Below, piece after piece: positions 1 through 9,241 of a DNA stretch of 64,000 nt (its first letter is position 1; every line of letters starts with the position of its first letter). The notes below the pieces were generated by a model, which worked only from the letters and a program-made list of their open reading frames with translations, was not told the DNA's origin and made no database searches. The translations under genes were made by a program, and so were the position numbers. The stretch is from the NCBI RefSeq assembly GCF_022095695.1, contig NZ_JAIFZM010000001.1, positions 124,001 to 188,000 of the forward strand, read 5' to 3'. Origin of the DNA: Oceanobacillus jordanicus (GTDB lineage Bacteria > Bacillota > Bacilli > Bacillales > Amphibacillaceae).

Positions 1-92
1 GGTAACCTTTTACAGGGTTGCCTTCTTGCTTTTGTAATGACAATATTACCATTCAATAGTTTTATAGCTAAATAGTCATAGGAGGAGACAAG

Positions 93-887
93 ATGTACCT
101 TACAGATTATCATCATCATACAGATAATTCTTTTGATTCCAAAGCTAGTATGGATAAAGTATGCTCGGAAGCAATAAAAAAAGGGATTAATGAAATTTGC
201 TTTACTGAACATTATGCAGTAAACCCTAATCTGCCTACATATGGTCATATGGATTTTCAAAGGTACTTTAACCAAATTGAACAAGTACGAAATAAATACG
301 GCAAACATTTAGTAATTAAAGCTGGTATTGAACTTTGTGAACCTCATTTAATGATGGACACCTATAGGGAGGTTCTACAGGAACTTGAACTGGATTTCAT
401 TCTAGGGTCTGTACACAATATTAACGAAATAAAATTAAGAAAGTTTATGAGTGGTAAAACACCTGTTGAAGTTTATCAAAGCTATTTTAATGAAGTCTTC
501 TCATTAGTGTCAAATGCTGATATAGACGTTATTGCACATTTGGATTTGATGAAGCGCTATGCTATCGAGGCAAAAGGTAATTACGATTTCAATTATTTCC
601 GAAAAGATCTCGAAAGAATTCTCATTAAAGCAATTGAGAGAGGGATAGGCCTAGAAATTAATACATCGGGAATTTCTAATGTAAAGGTAAACGAAGCATT
701 TCCGAACATAGACGTCTTAAAGCTTTACCATTCTCTTGGCGGACAAATACTGACCATCGGGTCGGATTCTCATCTTGCTGAAACAGTGGGCGCTCATCTT
801 AAAGATGCTTTGTCAATTGCAAAAGAAGCTGGCTTTGAATACATCTATACTTTCGAACAAAGGCAGCCAAAGAGAATAAAAATTTAG
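93..887 (+). CDS. hisJ: PHP-family histidinol-phosphatase-like phosphoesterase
   Basis: A 264-residue PHP-domain metallophosphoesterase. The metal-binding signatures are visible: HHHTD at residues 7-11, TEH at 38-40, GIE at 78-80, GSVHN at 105-109, AHLD at 148-151 and GSDSH at 223-227. Length and motif order fit the HisJ type, which removes phosphate from L-histidinol phosphate in histidine synthesis. No other his gene is nearby, so the substrate could be another small phosphate ester. The start follows a strong ribosome site (AGGAGGAG) about 8 bases upstream. Family is firm; exact substrate is inferred. Confidence 0.75.
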   Translation: MYLTDYHHHTDNSFDSKASMDKVCSEAIKKGINEICFTEHYAVNPNLPTYGHMDFQRYFNQIEQVRNKYGKHLVIKAGIELCEPHLMMDTYREVLQELELDFILGSVHNINEIKLRKFMSGKTPVEVYQSYFNEVFSLVSNADIDVIAHLDLMKRYAIEAKGNYDFNYFRKDLERILIKAIERGIGLEINTSGISNVKVNEAFPNIDVLKLYHSLGGQILTIGSDSHLAETVGAHLKDALSIAKEAGFEYIYTFEQRQPKRIKI

Positions 888-953
888 CTTCCCTCCATGT
901 CGTGCAACTTGTACTGGTATTCGTTATTGGGAAACTGTCAGAAGCAAATAGGA

Positions 954-982
954 TTGACATGTAAAAATGATTATGGTATTAA
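954..982 (+). promoter_or_regulatory. SigA-type promoter of htpG
   Basis: TTGACA at 954-959 and TATTAA at 977-982 are separated by exactly 17 bases. Transcription would begin near 988, so the CIRCE operator at 996-1022 lies in the first transcribed bases, the usual layout for HrcA-controlled genes. Confidence 0.7.
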
Positions 983-995
983 AAACATAGAGGGA

Positions 996-1022
996 TTAGC
1001 ACTCAAGCTAGTCGAGTGCTAA
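996..1022 (+). promoter_or_regulatory. CIRCE operator (HrcA binding site) before htpG
   Basis: TTAGCACTC, nine bases, GAGTGCTAA: a perfect match to the CIRCE inverted repeat bound by the heat-shock repressor HrcA. It sits about 31 bases before the htpG start and just downstream of a SigA promoter. In B. subtilis CIRCE controls groESL and hrcA-dnaK, while htpG is in a different heat-shock class. Confidence 0.93.
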
Positions 1023-1052
1023 TGAACAAAATACGAAGGGGAGTTATGTTAC

Positions 1053-2930
1053 ATGGCAAAGATGGAATTTAAAGCAGAATCAAAAAAGCTTTTGGATATG
1101 GTAATCAATTCGATTTACTCCAAGCGTGAAGTTTTCTTAAGAGAACTTGTTTCAAATTCAAGCGATGCAATGGATAAAATTTATTATCGCGCTCTTACAG
1201 ATGATCAGATTTCGTTTGATCAAGATAACTACTACATAAAACTTGTCCCAAATAAAGATACACGAACTTTAAAAGTAATGGATACAGGGATTGGGATGAC
1301 AAAGGAAGAACTGGAATCCAATTTGGGAACCATTGCTAGAAGTGGATCTTTTAACTTTAAAAATGAAAATGAAATTAAAGATGGGCACGACATTATCGGA
1401 CAGTTTGGTGTTGGCTTCTATGCTGCGTTCATGGTGGCAGATAGAGTAACGGTCACTACAAAATCTATTGATAGTGATGAAGCGTATCAATGGCAATCTC
1501 AAGGCTCTGATGGCTACGAAATTAAACCAGTACAAAAGGACGAGCCAGGTACTGAAATAGTTTTAGAGATTAAAGAAAACACCGACGAAGATAATTATGA
1601 TGAGTTTCTTGAAGAATACCGTTTACGTCAAATCGTGAAGAAATACTCTGATTTCATTCGCTACCCGATTAAAATGGATGTTACAGAAAGCAAACCAAAA
1701 GAAGGGTCAGAAGGAGAGTATGAAGAGGTTGTCTCCGAACAGACGATCAACTCTATGGTTCCAATTTGGAAAAAGAACAAGAGCGAGCTTACGGATGAAG
1801 ACTATGAGAACTTCTATAAGGAAAAACATTACGGCTTTGATACGCCACTGAAACACCTTCATATTAACGTGGATGGAAGCATTCGCTATAATGCAATTCT
1901 GTATATACCAGAAAATGCTCCATACAATTATTACACGAGAGAGTATGAAAAAGGCCTAGAGCTGTACTCAAATGGTGTTCTAATTATGGACAAGTGTGCA
2001 GATTTGCTGCCAGATTACTTTAGTTTTGTAAAAGGGATGGTAGATTCTGAAGACCTATCCTTGAATATTTCCAGAGAGATGTTGCAGCATGACCGTCAAT
2101 TGAAACTAATTGAAAAGAACATTAACAAAAAGATTAAAAAGGAATTGCAAAGCATCCTGCGAGATGACCGTGATAAGTATGAAAGATTCTTTAAAGCATT
2201 CGGACAGCAGCTGAAGTTTGGTGTATATAGTGATTATGGTGCAAATAAAGAGGTATTGCAGGATCTACTATTGTTCCATTCCTCAAAAGAAAAGAAACTA
2301 GTAACGTTAGAAGAATATGTATCAAGAATGCCAGAGGATCAGAAATATATTTACTATGCAATCGGCGACTCTATTGACCGGATTGATAAGCTTCCGCAAA
2401 CAGAAATGGTAGCCGAAAAGGGCTATGAAATTCTTTATTTCACAGATGAAATTGACGAATTTGCTATTAAGATGCTTATGAACTATAAGGAAAAAGAATT
2501 TAAATCTGTTTCAAGTGGAGACCTTGGAATCGATGAAGAAGAGAACGAAGAAGCGAAAGAGAAAGAGGAAGAAAACAAGGAATTATTTGATGCAATGAAA
2601 GAAGTATTGGCTGGTAAAGTGAAGAATGTTCGTGCATCAAAACGATTAAAATCACACCCTGTCTGTTTGACTGCAGAAGGTGATATCTCTATTGAAATGG
2701 AAAAAGTTATAAATGCGATGCCAGATAACCAACAGATTCAAGCTGATAAAGTACTGGAAATCAATGTTGATCATGAGGTGTTCCAATCCTTAAAACAATC
2801 GTACGAAAAGGATAAAGACAAATTAAATTTATTTACAAACCTGCTATACAATCAAGCATTACTTATAGAAGGATTACCGATTAATGATCCAGTTGAATTC
2901 ACACGAGATATTTGTAAAGTGATGGTTTAA
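1053..2930 (+). CDS. htpG: Chaperone protein HtpG (bacterial Hsp90)
   Basis: Full-length 625-residue Hsp90 family chaperone, a cytosolic ATP-driven protein-folding dimer. The GHKL ATPase signatures are present: ELVSNSSDA at 31-39, DTGIGM at 77-82 and GQFGVGF at 116-122. The conserved middle-domain SLNISRE motif lies near residue 344, and an acidic linker near 490-515 precedes the C-terminal dimerisation domain. The start follows AAGGGGAG. The gene stands alone between a CIRCE-controlled promoter and a strong terminator at 2971-3016, so it is probably monocistronic and HrcA-controlled. Confidence 0.97.
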   Translation: MAKMEFKAESKKLLDMVINSIYSKREVFLRELVSNSSDAMDKIYYRALTDDQISFDQDNYYIKLVPNKDTRTLKVMDTGIGMTKEELESNLGTIARSGSFNFKNENEIKDGHDIIGQFGVGFYAAFMVADRVTVTTKSIDSDEAYQWQSQGSDGYEIKPVQKDEPGTEIVLEIKENTDEDNYDEFLEEYRLRQIVKKYSDFIRYPIKMDVTESKPKEGSEGEYEEVVSEQTINSMVPIWKKNKSELTDEDYENFYKEKHYGFDTPLKHLHINVDGSIRYNAILYIPENAPYNYYTREYEKGLELYSNGVLIMDKCADLLPDYFSFVKGMVDSEDLSLNISREMLQHDRQLKLIEKNINKKIKKELQSILRDDRDKYERFFKAFGQQLKFGVYSDYGANKEVLQDLLLFHSSKEKKLVTLEEYVSRMPEDQKYIYYAIGDSIDRIDKLPQTEMVAEKGYEILYFTDEIDEFAIKMLMNYKEKEFKSVSSGDLGIDEEENEEAKEKEEENKELFDAMKEVLAGKVKNVRASKRLKSHPVCLTAEGDISIEMEKVINAMPDNQQIQADKVLEINVDHEVFQSLKQSYEKDKDKLNLFTNLLYNQALLIEGLPINDPVEFTRDICKVMV

Positions 2931-2970
2931 TAGAAATTGACCGGGTTCCCCACAAAGATTAAAAAGTAAC

Positions 2971-3016
2971 AAAGGCGACATCTTCACAAGAAAAGAAGAT
3001 GTCGCCTTTGTTTTTT
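2971..3016 (+). terminator. Rho-independent terminator of htpG
   Basis: A perfect 15-bp stem (2971-2985 with 2995-3009) and a 9-base loop are followed by GTTTTTT. It lies 41 bases after the htpG stop and separates it from the convergent Rrf2 gene. Confidence 0.93.
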
Positions 3017-3052
3017 ACCTTAGTAGGGGCTGCTTTTGTAACTACCAATAGG

Positions 3053-3484
3053 TTATATTCCCTCTTTCATGTGAATATCTTTTACGATATCTTCAATTGT
3101 TACATGTTGAAGTACCTTTTCTAATGCTAACTGGGCGCTTGAGAGGATTGGTACAATCGTCTCCTGAATGTTTCTACCAACCTCGCATTTGGGACTTGGA
3201 CTAGGGTGCACGTTAAATAGTTCGTTATCTTGTACGACATCAACTGCCTGATATACGTCCAGTAATGTAATATCTGAGAGCTTTCGAGCTAATGTTGTGC
3301 CAGCAACCCCTGGTCGCACCTCTACTAATCCGGCTTTTTTAAGCATGCCTGTTATTTTCCTAATAAGTGCAGGGTTTGTATTCACACTTGCGGCTAAATA
3401 ATCTGACGAACTAACTCCGTCTTTATTGAATGCTATAAGCGTGAGAATATGGATTCCTACAGAAAACCTGCTGCTAATTGCCAT
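3053..3484 (-). CDS. Rrf2-family transcriptional regulator (YwnA-like)
   Basis: A 143-residue Rrf2 family protein with an N-terminal winged helix (about residues 1-80: RFSVGIHIL, NPALIRKI, LKKAGLVE, RPGVAGTTLA). It has only one cysteine, near residue 98, so it lacks the three-cysteine iron-sulfur set of IscR or NsrR and resembles YwnA-type members. It is divergent from an NAD(P)-binding oxidoreductase gene. The intergenic region holds nested TTGTAA/TTACAA palindromes over that gene's promoter, so local repression is the likely role. The inducing signal is unknown. Confidence 0.87.
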   Translation of the reverse strand: MAISSRFSVGIHILTLIAFNKDGVSSSDYLAASVNTNPALIRKITGMLKKAGLVEVRPGVAGTTLARKLSDITLLDVYQAVDVVQDNELFNVHPSPSPKCEVGRNIQETIVPILSSAQLALEKVLQHVTIEDIVKDIHMKEGI

Positions 3485-3530
3485 ATTAAATCACCTTCCT
3501 TGCAATATTATACCAGTATTTAAAAGTCTT

Positions 3531-3594
3531 GTAACGATAATGGTTACAGCACTTTAGTTGACATCTTTACAAGTTGTAATTAATATGATTACAA
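3531..3594. promoter_or_regulatory. Divergent promoter with nested operator palindromes
   Basis: A near-consensus rightward promoter is seen: TTGACA at 3558-3563, 17 bases, TAATAT at 3581-3586. Three inverted repeats surround it: GTAAC-N7-GTTAC (3531-3547), TTACAA-G-TTGTAA (3567-3579) and TTGTAAT-N7-ATTACAA (3574-3594). The last two share a half-site and cover the spacer and -10. A regulator bound there would block transcription of the oxidoreductase; the neighbouring Rrf2 protein is the obvious candidate. Confidence 0.7.
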
Positions 3595-3644
3595 GTAACC
3601 AATGTGGTTACAACAGCCCTCGGGGGAGATCAGGAGGAGTCACA

Positions 3645-4508
3645 ATGAAATTCTTAGTAACAGGAGCGACCGGAAAACTTGGTAGTAAGATAGTGGAGAA
3701 AATACTGGAGACTATTCCCGCAAGTCAGTTAGTGGTAAGTGTACGTAACCCGGAAAAGGCGACACATTTAAGCGAACGTGGGGTAGAGGTTCGCCATGGT
3801 GATTTTGACCAGCCTGAATCGATGGATGCAGCATTTACAGGGATTGATCGCTTGTTAATTATTTCCGCAGATGGTGATAATGAAACAAGGATTAGACAGC
3901 ATACGGATGCGATCGCGGCTGCAGAACGGGCGAAAGTGAAATTTATTGCCTATACAAGTATAGCAAATGCAAGTGAAAGTAAGATGATCCTAGCGCCACC
4001 CCATCAAGCAACAGAAGCGGCGATTCTGAAAACCGGTATTCCATATGCCTTTTTACGAAATAATTGGTATTTGGAAAATGAAATTGCGAGTACTCAGGGG
4101 GTTCTTGCAGGTGCACCATGGGTTACCTCTGCCAAAACAGGGAGAACTGGTTGGGCATTGCAGCAAGATTACGCAGAAGCAGCTGCAACTGTTTTAATCG
4201 GAGAGGGTCATGAAAATAAAATCTATGAGTTATCTGGCACCCCGTTGACTCAAGAGGCTTTAGTGTCTGCTCTCGAATCGGTTCTTGAGAAAGACATAGC
4301 AGTACAACAAGTAGATGACGATACCTATGCAGATACAATGAAGGATGCAGGAGTACCAGAAGCTGTTATTCCCTTCCTGCTTGGAATACAAGAAGGTATA
4401 CGCGAGGGAGAGTTAGACGTAGTGAGTAGTGATTTTGAAAGCGTGTTGGGACGTCCTGCAACATCAATCAAGGAAGCATTACGAATCATATTAAACCAAA
4501 TTTCTTAA
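3645..4508 (+). CDS. NmrA-like NAD(P)-dependent oxidoreductase / quinone reductase
   Basis: A 287-residue atypical short-chain dehydrogenase of the NmrA/QorB type. The N-terminal Rossmann motif GATGKLG (residues 7-13) binds NAD(P)H, and the whole protein is one NAD(P)-binding domain. Relatives reduce quinones or sense NADPH. The start at 3645 is preceded by AGGAGG at 3632-3637. An upstream in-frame codon at 3558 lies inside the promoter -35 and cannot be the start. The divergent Rrf2 gene probably controls it. The quinone substrate is an inference from the family. Confidence 0.8.
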   Translation: MKFLVTGATGKLGSKIVEKILETIPASQLVVSVRNPEKATHLSERGVEVRHGDFDQPESMDAAFTGIDRLLIISADGDNETRIRQHTDAIAAAERAKVKFIAYTSIANASESKMILAPPHQATEAAILKTGIPYAFLRNNWYLENEIASTQGVLAGAPWVTSAKTGRTGWALQQDYAEAAATVLIGEGHENKIYELSGTPLTQEALVSALESVLEKDIAVQQVDDDTYADTMKDAGVPEAVIPFLLGIQEGIREGELDVVSSDFESVLGRPATSIKEALRIILNQIS

Positions 4509-4547
4509 ATGACATGCTGAAGCGAATATCACTAGCTTCAAAGTATT

Positions 4548-4584
4548 AAAAAGGCCGGGCGAATTGACTTCGTCTGGCCTTTTG
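4548..4584. terminator. Bidirectional terminator
   Basis: AAAAGGCCGGGCGA pairs with TCGTCTGGCCTTTT (two G-U pairs). The A-tract and T-tract at the two ends allow use from both strands, for the oxidoreductase on the left and the small membrane gene on the right. Confidence 0.85.
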
Positions 4585-4587
4585 CTC

Positions 4588-4806
4588 TTATAAATACTTA
4601 TGGGTCTGGTTCTTGGTTTTGTTATTTTTTTGAGACAGTAATAAAACCAATTGATAAATACTTGAGATAGCGATAACAGACCCAATGATTACATATGCTG
4701 CTTGAAAGTCGTTTGCTGCATATGCATAGACAATAACGGAGGCAATTAGGGCAATAATAAGATGGAACCCTATCTGAAATTTTCTATACCCTTCTGACTT
4801 ATTCAT
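4588..4806 (-). CDS. Small two-helix membrane protein, unknown function
   Basis: A 72-residue protein with two predicted membrane helices, about residues 12-31 (FHLIIALIASVIVYAYA) and 37-58 (AYVIIGSVIAISSIYQLVLLL), and a Lys/Asn-rich tail. The start is preceded by AGGGGGAA at good spacing and the gene ends at a bidirectional terminator, so it is very likely real. I do not recognise the family. It is transcribed alone, divergent from the helicase gene. Confidence 0.65.
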   Translation of the reverse strand: MNKSEGYRKFQIGFHLIIALIASVIVYAYAANDFQAAYVIIGSVIAISSIYQLVLLLSQKNNKTKNQTHKYL

Positions 4807-4920
4807 GATTCATTTCCCCCTGCTAAATTTTTCCTTCATTCCATTATACCAAGCGGCGGGACCATAGAAAAGTTTCTCGTTTAGAACACGAACACTCATT
4901 CTTTTTGCTCTACTCCCTAT

Positions 4921-7900
4921 ATGATACAATTAGAATACCAATTTGATCGGAATCTGATGAAAAGCAGGCGAGATGCTGTGAAAATTACGCTAACTGACAA
5001 AAAAATTATAGAACGATGCGGAGCGGTTTCCTTTAAAAAAGGTCACGCGTTTTATAGTGCGACGAAAGTAACGTTGGATACTGTCACAACAACTCATTGT
5101 GAAGCTGTTGTTGCAGGCAAGGAAAACTTTTATGTGACGATTGAACAAGCTGAAGGAGAAAAACTGCATACAACTTGTAGCTGTCCTTCTCTTGCTTCTT
5201 TTAACAAGGATTGCCAACACGTCGCGGCAGTGTTGCTTGCATTACGTGAGCGGCATCGTGAGGAGCTTGCCACAGGGTTTATAAACCTGTTTGATAACAA
5301 ACCCGTTCGCCATAGTGGGGAGCAACGACATTTCGAGAACCGGGAAAACCTTCGTGTATCCTTTACGTTTAAGCCTATTAGTCTTAACACAGGAGAGACC
5401 CTTTTTGGAGTAGCATTACAATTGGGAAATGAAAATGTGCGAGATGTACGAGAATTTTTAAGACAGGTAAAAGCAGGGGGCTCCTATGTCCTGTCAGATA
5501 AGCTTACCTATGATACCACTAGCCATTACTTTTCCACAGAGGAAGATGCCATTATCCAACAGCTAGTCCGAGCGGTCCAGGATGAGATGGCGTATTTGGA
5601 AGGAGATACTGCCGTGACGGAGCGGGAGACACTTCTCCTCCCAACTTCTTCATGGAAAAGGCTCTTGCCACAAGTCCTTGGGATTTCTTCGATTACGGTA
5701 CAAGACGGCGGACGAAGTTATACAGGGATCCGTTTGGCAAAAGGACCATTGCCATTACAGTTTAATTTTTCCGAAACAGATGGGACCCACTATACACTTG
5801 CTATTGATGGGTTCGAAGAGTTGACGATTTTACATGCTTACGAGTCTGTTCTAGCATCCGGGAATATCATTGAATTGAACAGGAAGGATTATACCTATTT
5901 GATTGAGCTTAAAAAGATGCTCGAGAACGCAGGGACAACCGACCTTCCAATCCCAGAAAATCAAGCAGCCTTTTTCACAGAGAAAGTCGCTCCAAGTCTA
6001 AATAAAATTGGCACCGTAAATATGGCCGGGACAGTAACAGACCACTTGCCCAAAACGCCGTTAGTGGCGAAGCTCTATTTAGATCGTGTGAAAAATCGTC
6101 TGCTTGCAAGCGTGGAATTCCAATATGAAAACAATACAATTAATCCATTAGAAGAAGAAATAGAACCTCATGGCATTATCATTCGCGATATGGAAAAGGA
6201 AGAGAAGATTATCGAGTTGATGGAGGAGGGCCAGTTTGCTAAAACAGACGGTGGTTACTTCTTACATAATGAGGAGCTGGAGTATAACTTTCTCCATCAT
6301 CTGCTTCCAAAGCTACAGAAGCTTGTTAATGTGTATGCAACCACAGCGGTCAGAACCCGAGTAATGAAAAGCCCAGTTAAACCAAGGATAAGGGTAAAGC
6401 CCCACCGTGAGCGGACGAACTGGCTGGAATTTAAGTTTGAAATGAAGGGTTTTCCCGAGCGAGATATCCGGGAGGTGCTAGCAGCACTAGAGGAAAAACG
6501 AAAGTATTATCGGCTGCGAGACGGTTCCCTGCTCTCATTAGAAACAAGGGAATTTGAAGAAATTAAACGCTTCTTGCACGCAGTACCTGACCAGCATAAC
6601 GAGCTAGATAGTGGGTTAGATGTACCGTTGCTTCAGGGTCTCCAGCTGCTTGATGTGGTAGATGACGATGTATTTACAAAAGAAGACTCTTTTCGGCGTT
6701 TTCTTGAACGCATTTCACACCCTGAAGCTAGCTCGTTTTCGATTCCAAAGAGCTTGATAGACGTGTTAAGAGAGTACCAGAAGGATGGGTACAGGTGGAT
6801 GAAGACGTTAGCCAGCTATCAATTTGGTGGAGTGCTTGCAGATGAGATGGGATTAGGAAAAACGTTACAAAGTATCGCCTTTCTTTTATCAGAGCTTCCG
6901 GAAATTCGTAAAAAGAAGCTCCCCGCTTTGATTGTGTGTCCTTCCTCGCTTACCTATAACTGGCTACATGAGCTAAAGAAATTTGCACCAGCTATCAATG
7001 TCACCATTATAGATGGAAGTAAGGAAGCGCGGACTAACATGAGGCGACAGGCAATGGAATGTGATGTTGTAATTAGCTCCTATCCATTGTTACGACAAGA
7101 TATCCATTGGTATGAAAAACAAGCATTTCATACCGTACTGTTTGATGAAGCACAAGCCTTTAAAAATCCGATAACCCAAACAGCACGTGCCGTGAAAAAG
7201 ATTCAAGCAGATTACCGGTTTGCGTTAACCGGAACACCGATGGAGAACTCACTCGAAGAATTATGGGCTATTTTTCATGTTGTTTTCCCTGAGCTTTTTC
7301 AAGGGCTAAAAGAATACAGCAATCTAACGCAAAAACAGGTTTCCAGGAGAATTCGTCCATTTATGCTACGCAGGGTAAAACAAGAGGTCCTTGCTGAACT
7401 TCCACAGAAAACAGAGGAAGAGGAATCTGTGGAATTGCTAGAAGAGCAGAAAAAGCTTTATGCTGCCTACCTGGCTAAACTGCGCCATGACACTTTAAAA
7501 CACCTGGACAAAGATACATTAAGGAAAAACAAAATAAAAATACTTGCAGGATTAACGCGTTTACGTCAAATTTGCTGTCATCCCGCATTATTCGTTACAG
7601 GTTATAAAGGAAAGTCAGCTAAGCTGGAGCAACTAAAGCGCTTGGTTGAGGAATCACGCCTAGCGGGCAGAAGGGTCCTTGTTTTCTCACAGTTTACCCA
7701 AATGTTATCCATTATTGGAAAAGAGCTGAGCCAAGAAGGCATCCCATATTTTTATTTGGACGGCCAAACGCCATCAGAGGAACGTGTGGATCGGTGTAAT
7801 CGATTTAATGAAGGGGAGCGGGATATGTTTCTCATTTCCTTGAAAGCTGGTGGGACAGGTCTCAATCTTACAGGTGCGGATACCGTTATCTTATATGACA

Positions 7901-8127
7901 GCTGGTGGAATCCTGCTGTTGAACAACAGGCAGCCGATCGTGCGCATCGGATCGGGCAGCAAAATGCTGTGCAAGTAATTAAGCTTGTTGCACGCGGTAC
8001 GATTGAGGAGAAAATGAATGAGCTTCAAGAAAGGAAGAAACAACTGATTGAAGCAGTTATTGATCCGAAGGAAAAGCATGTTGCTTCACTTACAGATGAG
8101 GATATTCGGGAAATTTTGCAGATGTAG
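4921..8127 (+). CDS. SNF2-family helicase with N-terminal SWIM zinc finger
   Basis: A protein of about 1068 residues. A SWIM zinc finger (CxC at 86-88 and CxH at 98-100, then VAAVLLAL) may bind DNA or partner proteins. The middle region resembles the SNF2-associated domain of bacterial members such as B. subtilis YwqA. The C-terminal third is a SNF2 ATPase: DEMGLGKT near 641, DEAQ near 742, and QAADRAHRIGQ near 1003. It probably remodels protein-DNA complexes during repair or transcription. No good ribosome site precedes 4921; ATG at 4957 or GTG at 4978 may be the real start. Confidence 0.9.
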   Translation: MIQLEYQFDRNLMKSRRDAVKITLTDKKIIERCGAVSFKKGHAFYSATKVTLDTVTTTHCEAVVAGKENFYVTIEQAEGEKLHTTCSCPSLASFNKDCQHVAAVLLALRERHREELATGFINLFDNKPVRHSGEQRHFENRENLRVSFTFKPISLNTGETLFGVALQLGNENVRDVREFLRQVKAGGSYVLSDKLTYDTTSHYFSTEEDAIIQQLVRAVQDEMAYLEGDTAVTERETLLLPTSSWKRLLPQVLGISSITVQDGGRSYTGIRLAKGPLPLQFNFSETDGTHYTLAIDGFEELTILHAYESVLASGNIIELNRKDYTYLIELKKMLENAGTTDLPIPENQAAFFTEKVAPSLNKIGTVNMAGTVTDHLPKTPLVAKLYLDRVKNRLLASVEFQYENNTINPLEEEIEPHGIIIRDMEKEEKIIELMEEGQFAKTDGGYFLHNEELEYNFLHHLLPKLQKLVNVYATTAVRTRVMKSPVKPRIRVKPHRERTNWLEFKFEMKGFPERDIREVLAALEEKRKYYRLRDGSLLSLETREFEEIKRFLHAVPDQHNELDSGLDVPLLQGLQLLDVVDDDVFTKEDSFRRFLERISHPEASSFSIPKSLIDVLREYQKDGYRWMKTLASYQFGGVLADEMGLGKTLQSIAFLLSELPEIRKKKLPALIVCPSSLTYNWLHELKKFAPAINVTIIDGSKEARTNMRRQAMECDVVISSYPLLRQDIHWYEKQAFHTVLFDEAQAFKNPITQTARAVKKIQADYRFALTGTPMENSLEELWAIFHVVFPELFQGLKEYSNLTQKQVSRRIRPFMLRRVKQEVLAELPQKTEEEESVELLEEQKKLYAAYLAKLRHDTLKHLDKDTLRKNKIKILAGLTRLRQICCHPALFVTGYKGKSAKLEQLKRLVEESRLAGRRVLVFSQFTQMLSIIGKELSQEGIPYFYLDGQTPSEERVDRCNRFNEGERDMFLISLKAGGTGLNLTGADTVILYDSWWNPAVEQQAADRAHRIGQQNAVQVIKLVARGTIEEKMNELQERKKQLIEAVIDPKEKHVASLTDEDIREILQM

Positions 8128-8215
8128 AGCAAGAAAGAAACATTTAAGATATAGCGTATTCAGTCCTACGGAAAGTAGTACACTCTAATCCGACCCTGTT
8201 ACGTAATCTAGTTTA

Positions 8216-8250
8216 CCCACTCCTAGTTGTCAGGAGTGGGGTTTATTTTT
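8216..8250 (+). terminator. Terminator after the SNF2 gene
   Basis: CCCACTCCT (8216-8224) pairs with AGGAGTGGG (8232-8240), followed by a T-rich tract. It lies between the convergent helicase and RpiR genes. Confidence 0.85.
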
Positions 8251-8262
8251 GGCATAGATCTC

Positions 8263-9090
8263 CTACTTCTTCGGTAGTTTATCCTGATAGTCCTTTCTAA
8301 CTTGGTGTAAATCGTGGAGGTTTTGTAGGGCATGTTCTCCCATTTGCTTTCCTACGTTAATCACAATGCTTTCAATTAATGCAATTGGCGCCACCATGGA
8401 ATGGAAGTCCCCCACATCTCCTCTGCTTGTGAACAGCACATGATCCGCCTGTTCTAGCATGGGGGAGACAAGGAGATCGGTCATTAAAATGGTCCGGACT
8501 CCTTTTTTCTTGGCATAATCCAATAAAACATTGATTTCCACGGAGGCTTGAACAAACCCAAAAATAAACAGTACATCCCCTTCCTTAATATGAATGACCC
8601 CTTCAAATATCTCATGTCCGCTTGGTGCAAGGGTGTATACGTGTGGATTAAAACGTTTGAGGCGAAAGCTGAGCAATGTAACAAGACTTTGTGCTGAACC
8701 AGCACCAAATAAATGTACGTTTTCCGCTTCGGCAATACTATTTACTGCCTGCGTGAAGTCATCATCGGCCAAGTGCTTTTTTGTTTCCGCTATATAGGTG
8801 GTAGCATGATCAAGCATTACTTGGACATAGGATTGCTCATGCTGCTTCAATGCGGATTCTACTTTGCTTGCAGGTGTGACGGAAGCGTCTTGCAAAAGGG
8901 AGTGTTTGAACTCACGTAGGTTTTTAAAACCAATGGCACTCCAAAAGCGAGATACTGTCGCAGCGCTTATATTGCAAGCTTTTGCTAGCTCGGATTCAGT
9001 CATATATGGGACAACGTCTATGTTTTTATGTAAGTAGTCTGCTATTTTTTGTTGGCTTTTAGAGAGGTTCCATTTCGAGAAGTCTACCAA
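8263..9090 (-). CDS. RpiR-family regulator with SIS sugar-phosphate-binding domain
   Basis: About 275 residues: an N-terminal helix-turn-helix of the RpiR type (KSQQKIADYLHKN, then ESELAKACNISAATVSRF) and a C-terminal SIS domain (FGAGSAQSLV, then GEDVLFIFGF-like strands) that in this family binds phosphosugars. The start is uncertain: the only good ribosome site (AAAGGAG at 9100-9106 on the minus strand) directs initiation to TTG at 9090; ATG codons at 9099 and 9117 are badly spaced. It is divergent from an ECF transporter operon and most likely controls it, which suggests a sugar-like or aminosugar-like signal. Confidence 0.87.
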   Translation of the reverse strand: MVDFSKWNLSKSQQKIADYLHKNIDVVPYMTESELAKACNISAATVSRFWSAIGFKNLREFKHSLLQDASVTPASKVESALKQHEQSYVQVMLDHATTYIAETKKHLADDDFTQAVNSIAEAENVHLFGAGSAQSLVTLLSFRLKRFNPHVYTLAPSGHEIFEGVIHIKEGDVLFIFGFVQASVEINVLLDYAKKKGVRTILMTDLLVSPMLEQADHVLFTSRGDVGDFHSMVAPIALIESIVINVGKQMGEHALQNLHDLHQVRKDYQDKLPKK

Positions 9091-9130
9091 ATTCCTCATC
9101 TCCTTTATAAAATCCATTATACAACAAAAA

Positions 9131-9146
9131 TGAAAGAAAAATTTCA
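9131..9146. promoter_or_regulatory. Candidate RpiR operator
   Basis: TGAAA, six bases, TTTCA forms an inverted repeat between the divergent regulator and ECF operon. A TATACT -10 element for the ECF operon lies at 9206-9211. RpiR-type regulators bind such A/T-rich palindromes, but binding is inferred. Confidence 0.4.
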
Positions 9147-9241
9147 TATAATACAAAAAGAAATAAAATTTACACACAGTTAAAACTGGCTTCATATTTA
9201 CCCCTTATACTGAAAGTACAATACAAGAGGGAGTGAATGAA

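Noticed and set aside
1-40. Hairpin-like GGTAACC / GGGTTGCC at the window edge
   Set aside because: It could be a terminator of a gene outside the window but the context is cut off.
1269-1535. 88-codon open frame antisense to htpG
   Set aside because: Lies fully within a well-supported gene, has no ribosome site and no protein-like pattern.
3558-3644. N-terminal extension of the NmrA-like oxidoreductase
   Set aside because: It begins inside the -35 box of the gene's own promoter; the ribosome site points to 3645.
4866-4920. Possible SOS/LexA box (CGAAC half-site) before the SNF2 gene
   Set aside because: The second half-site GTTCG is missing, so it does not meet the CGAAC-N4-GTTCG pattern.
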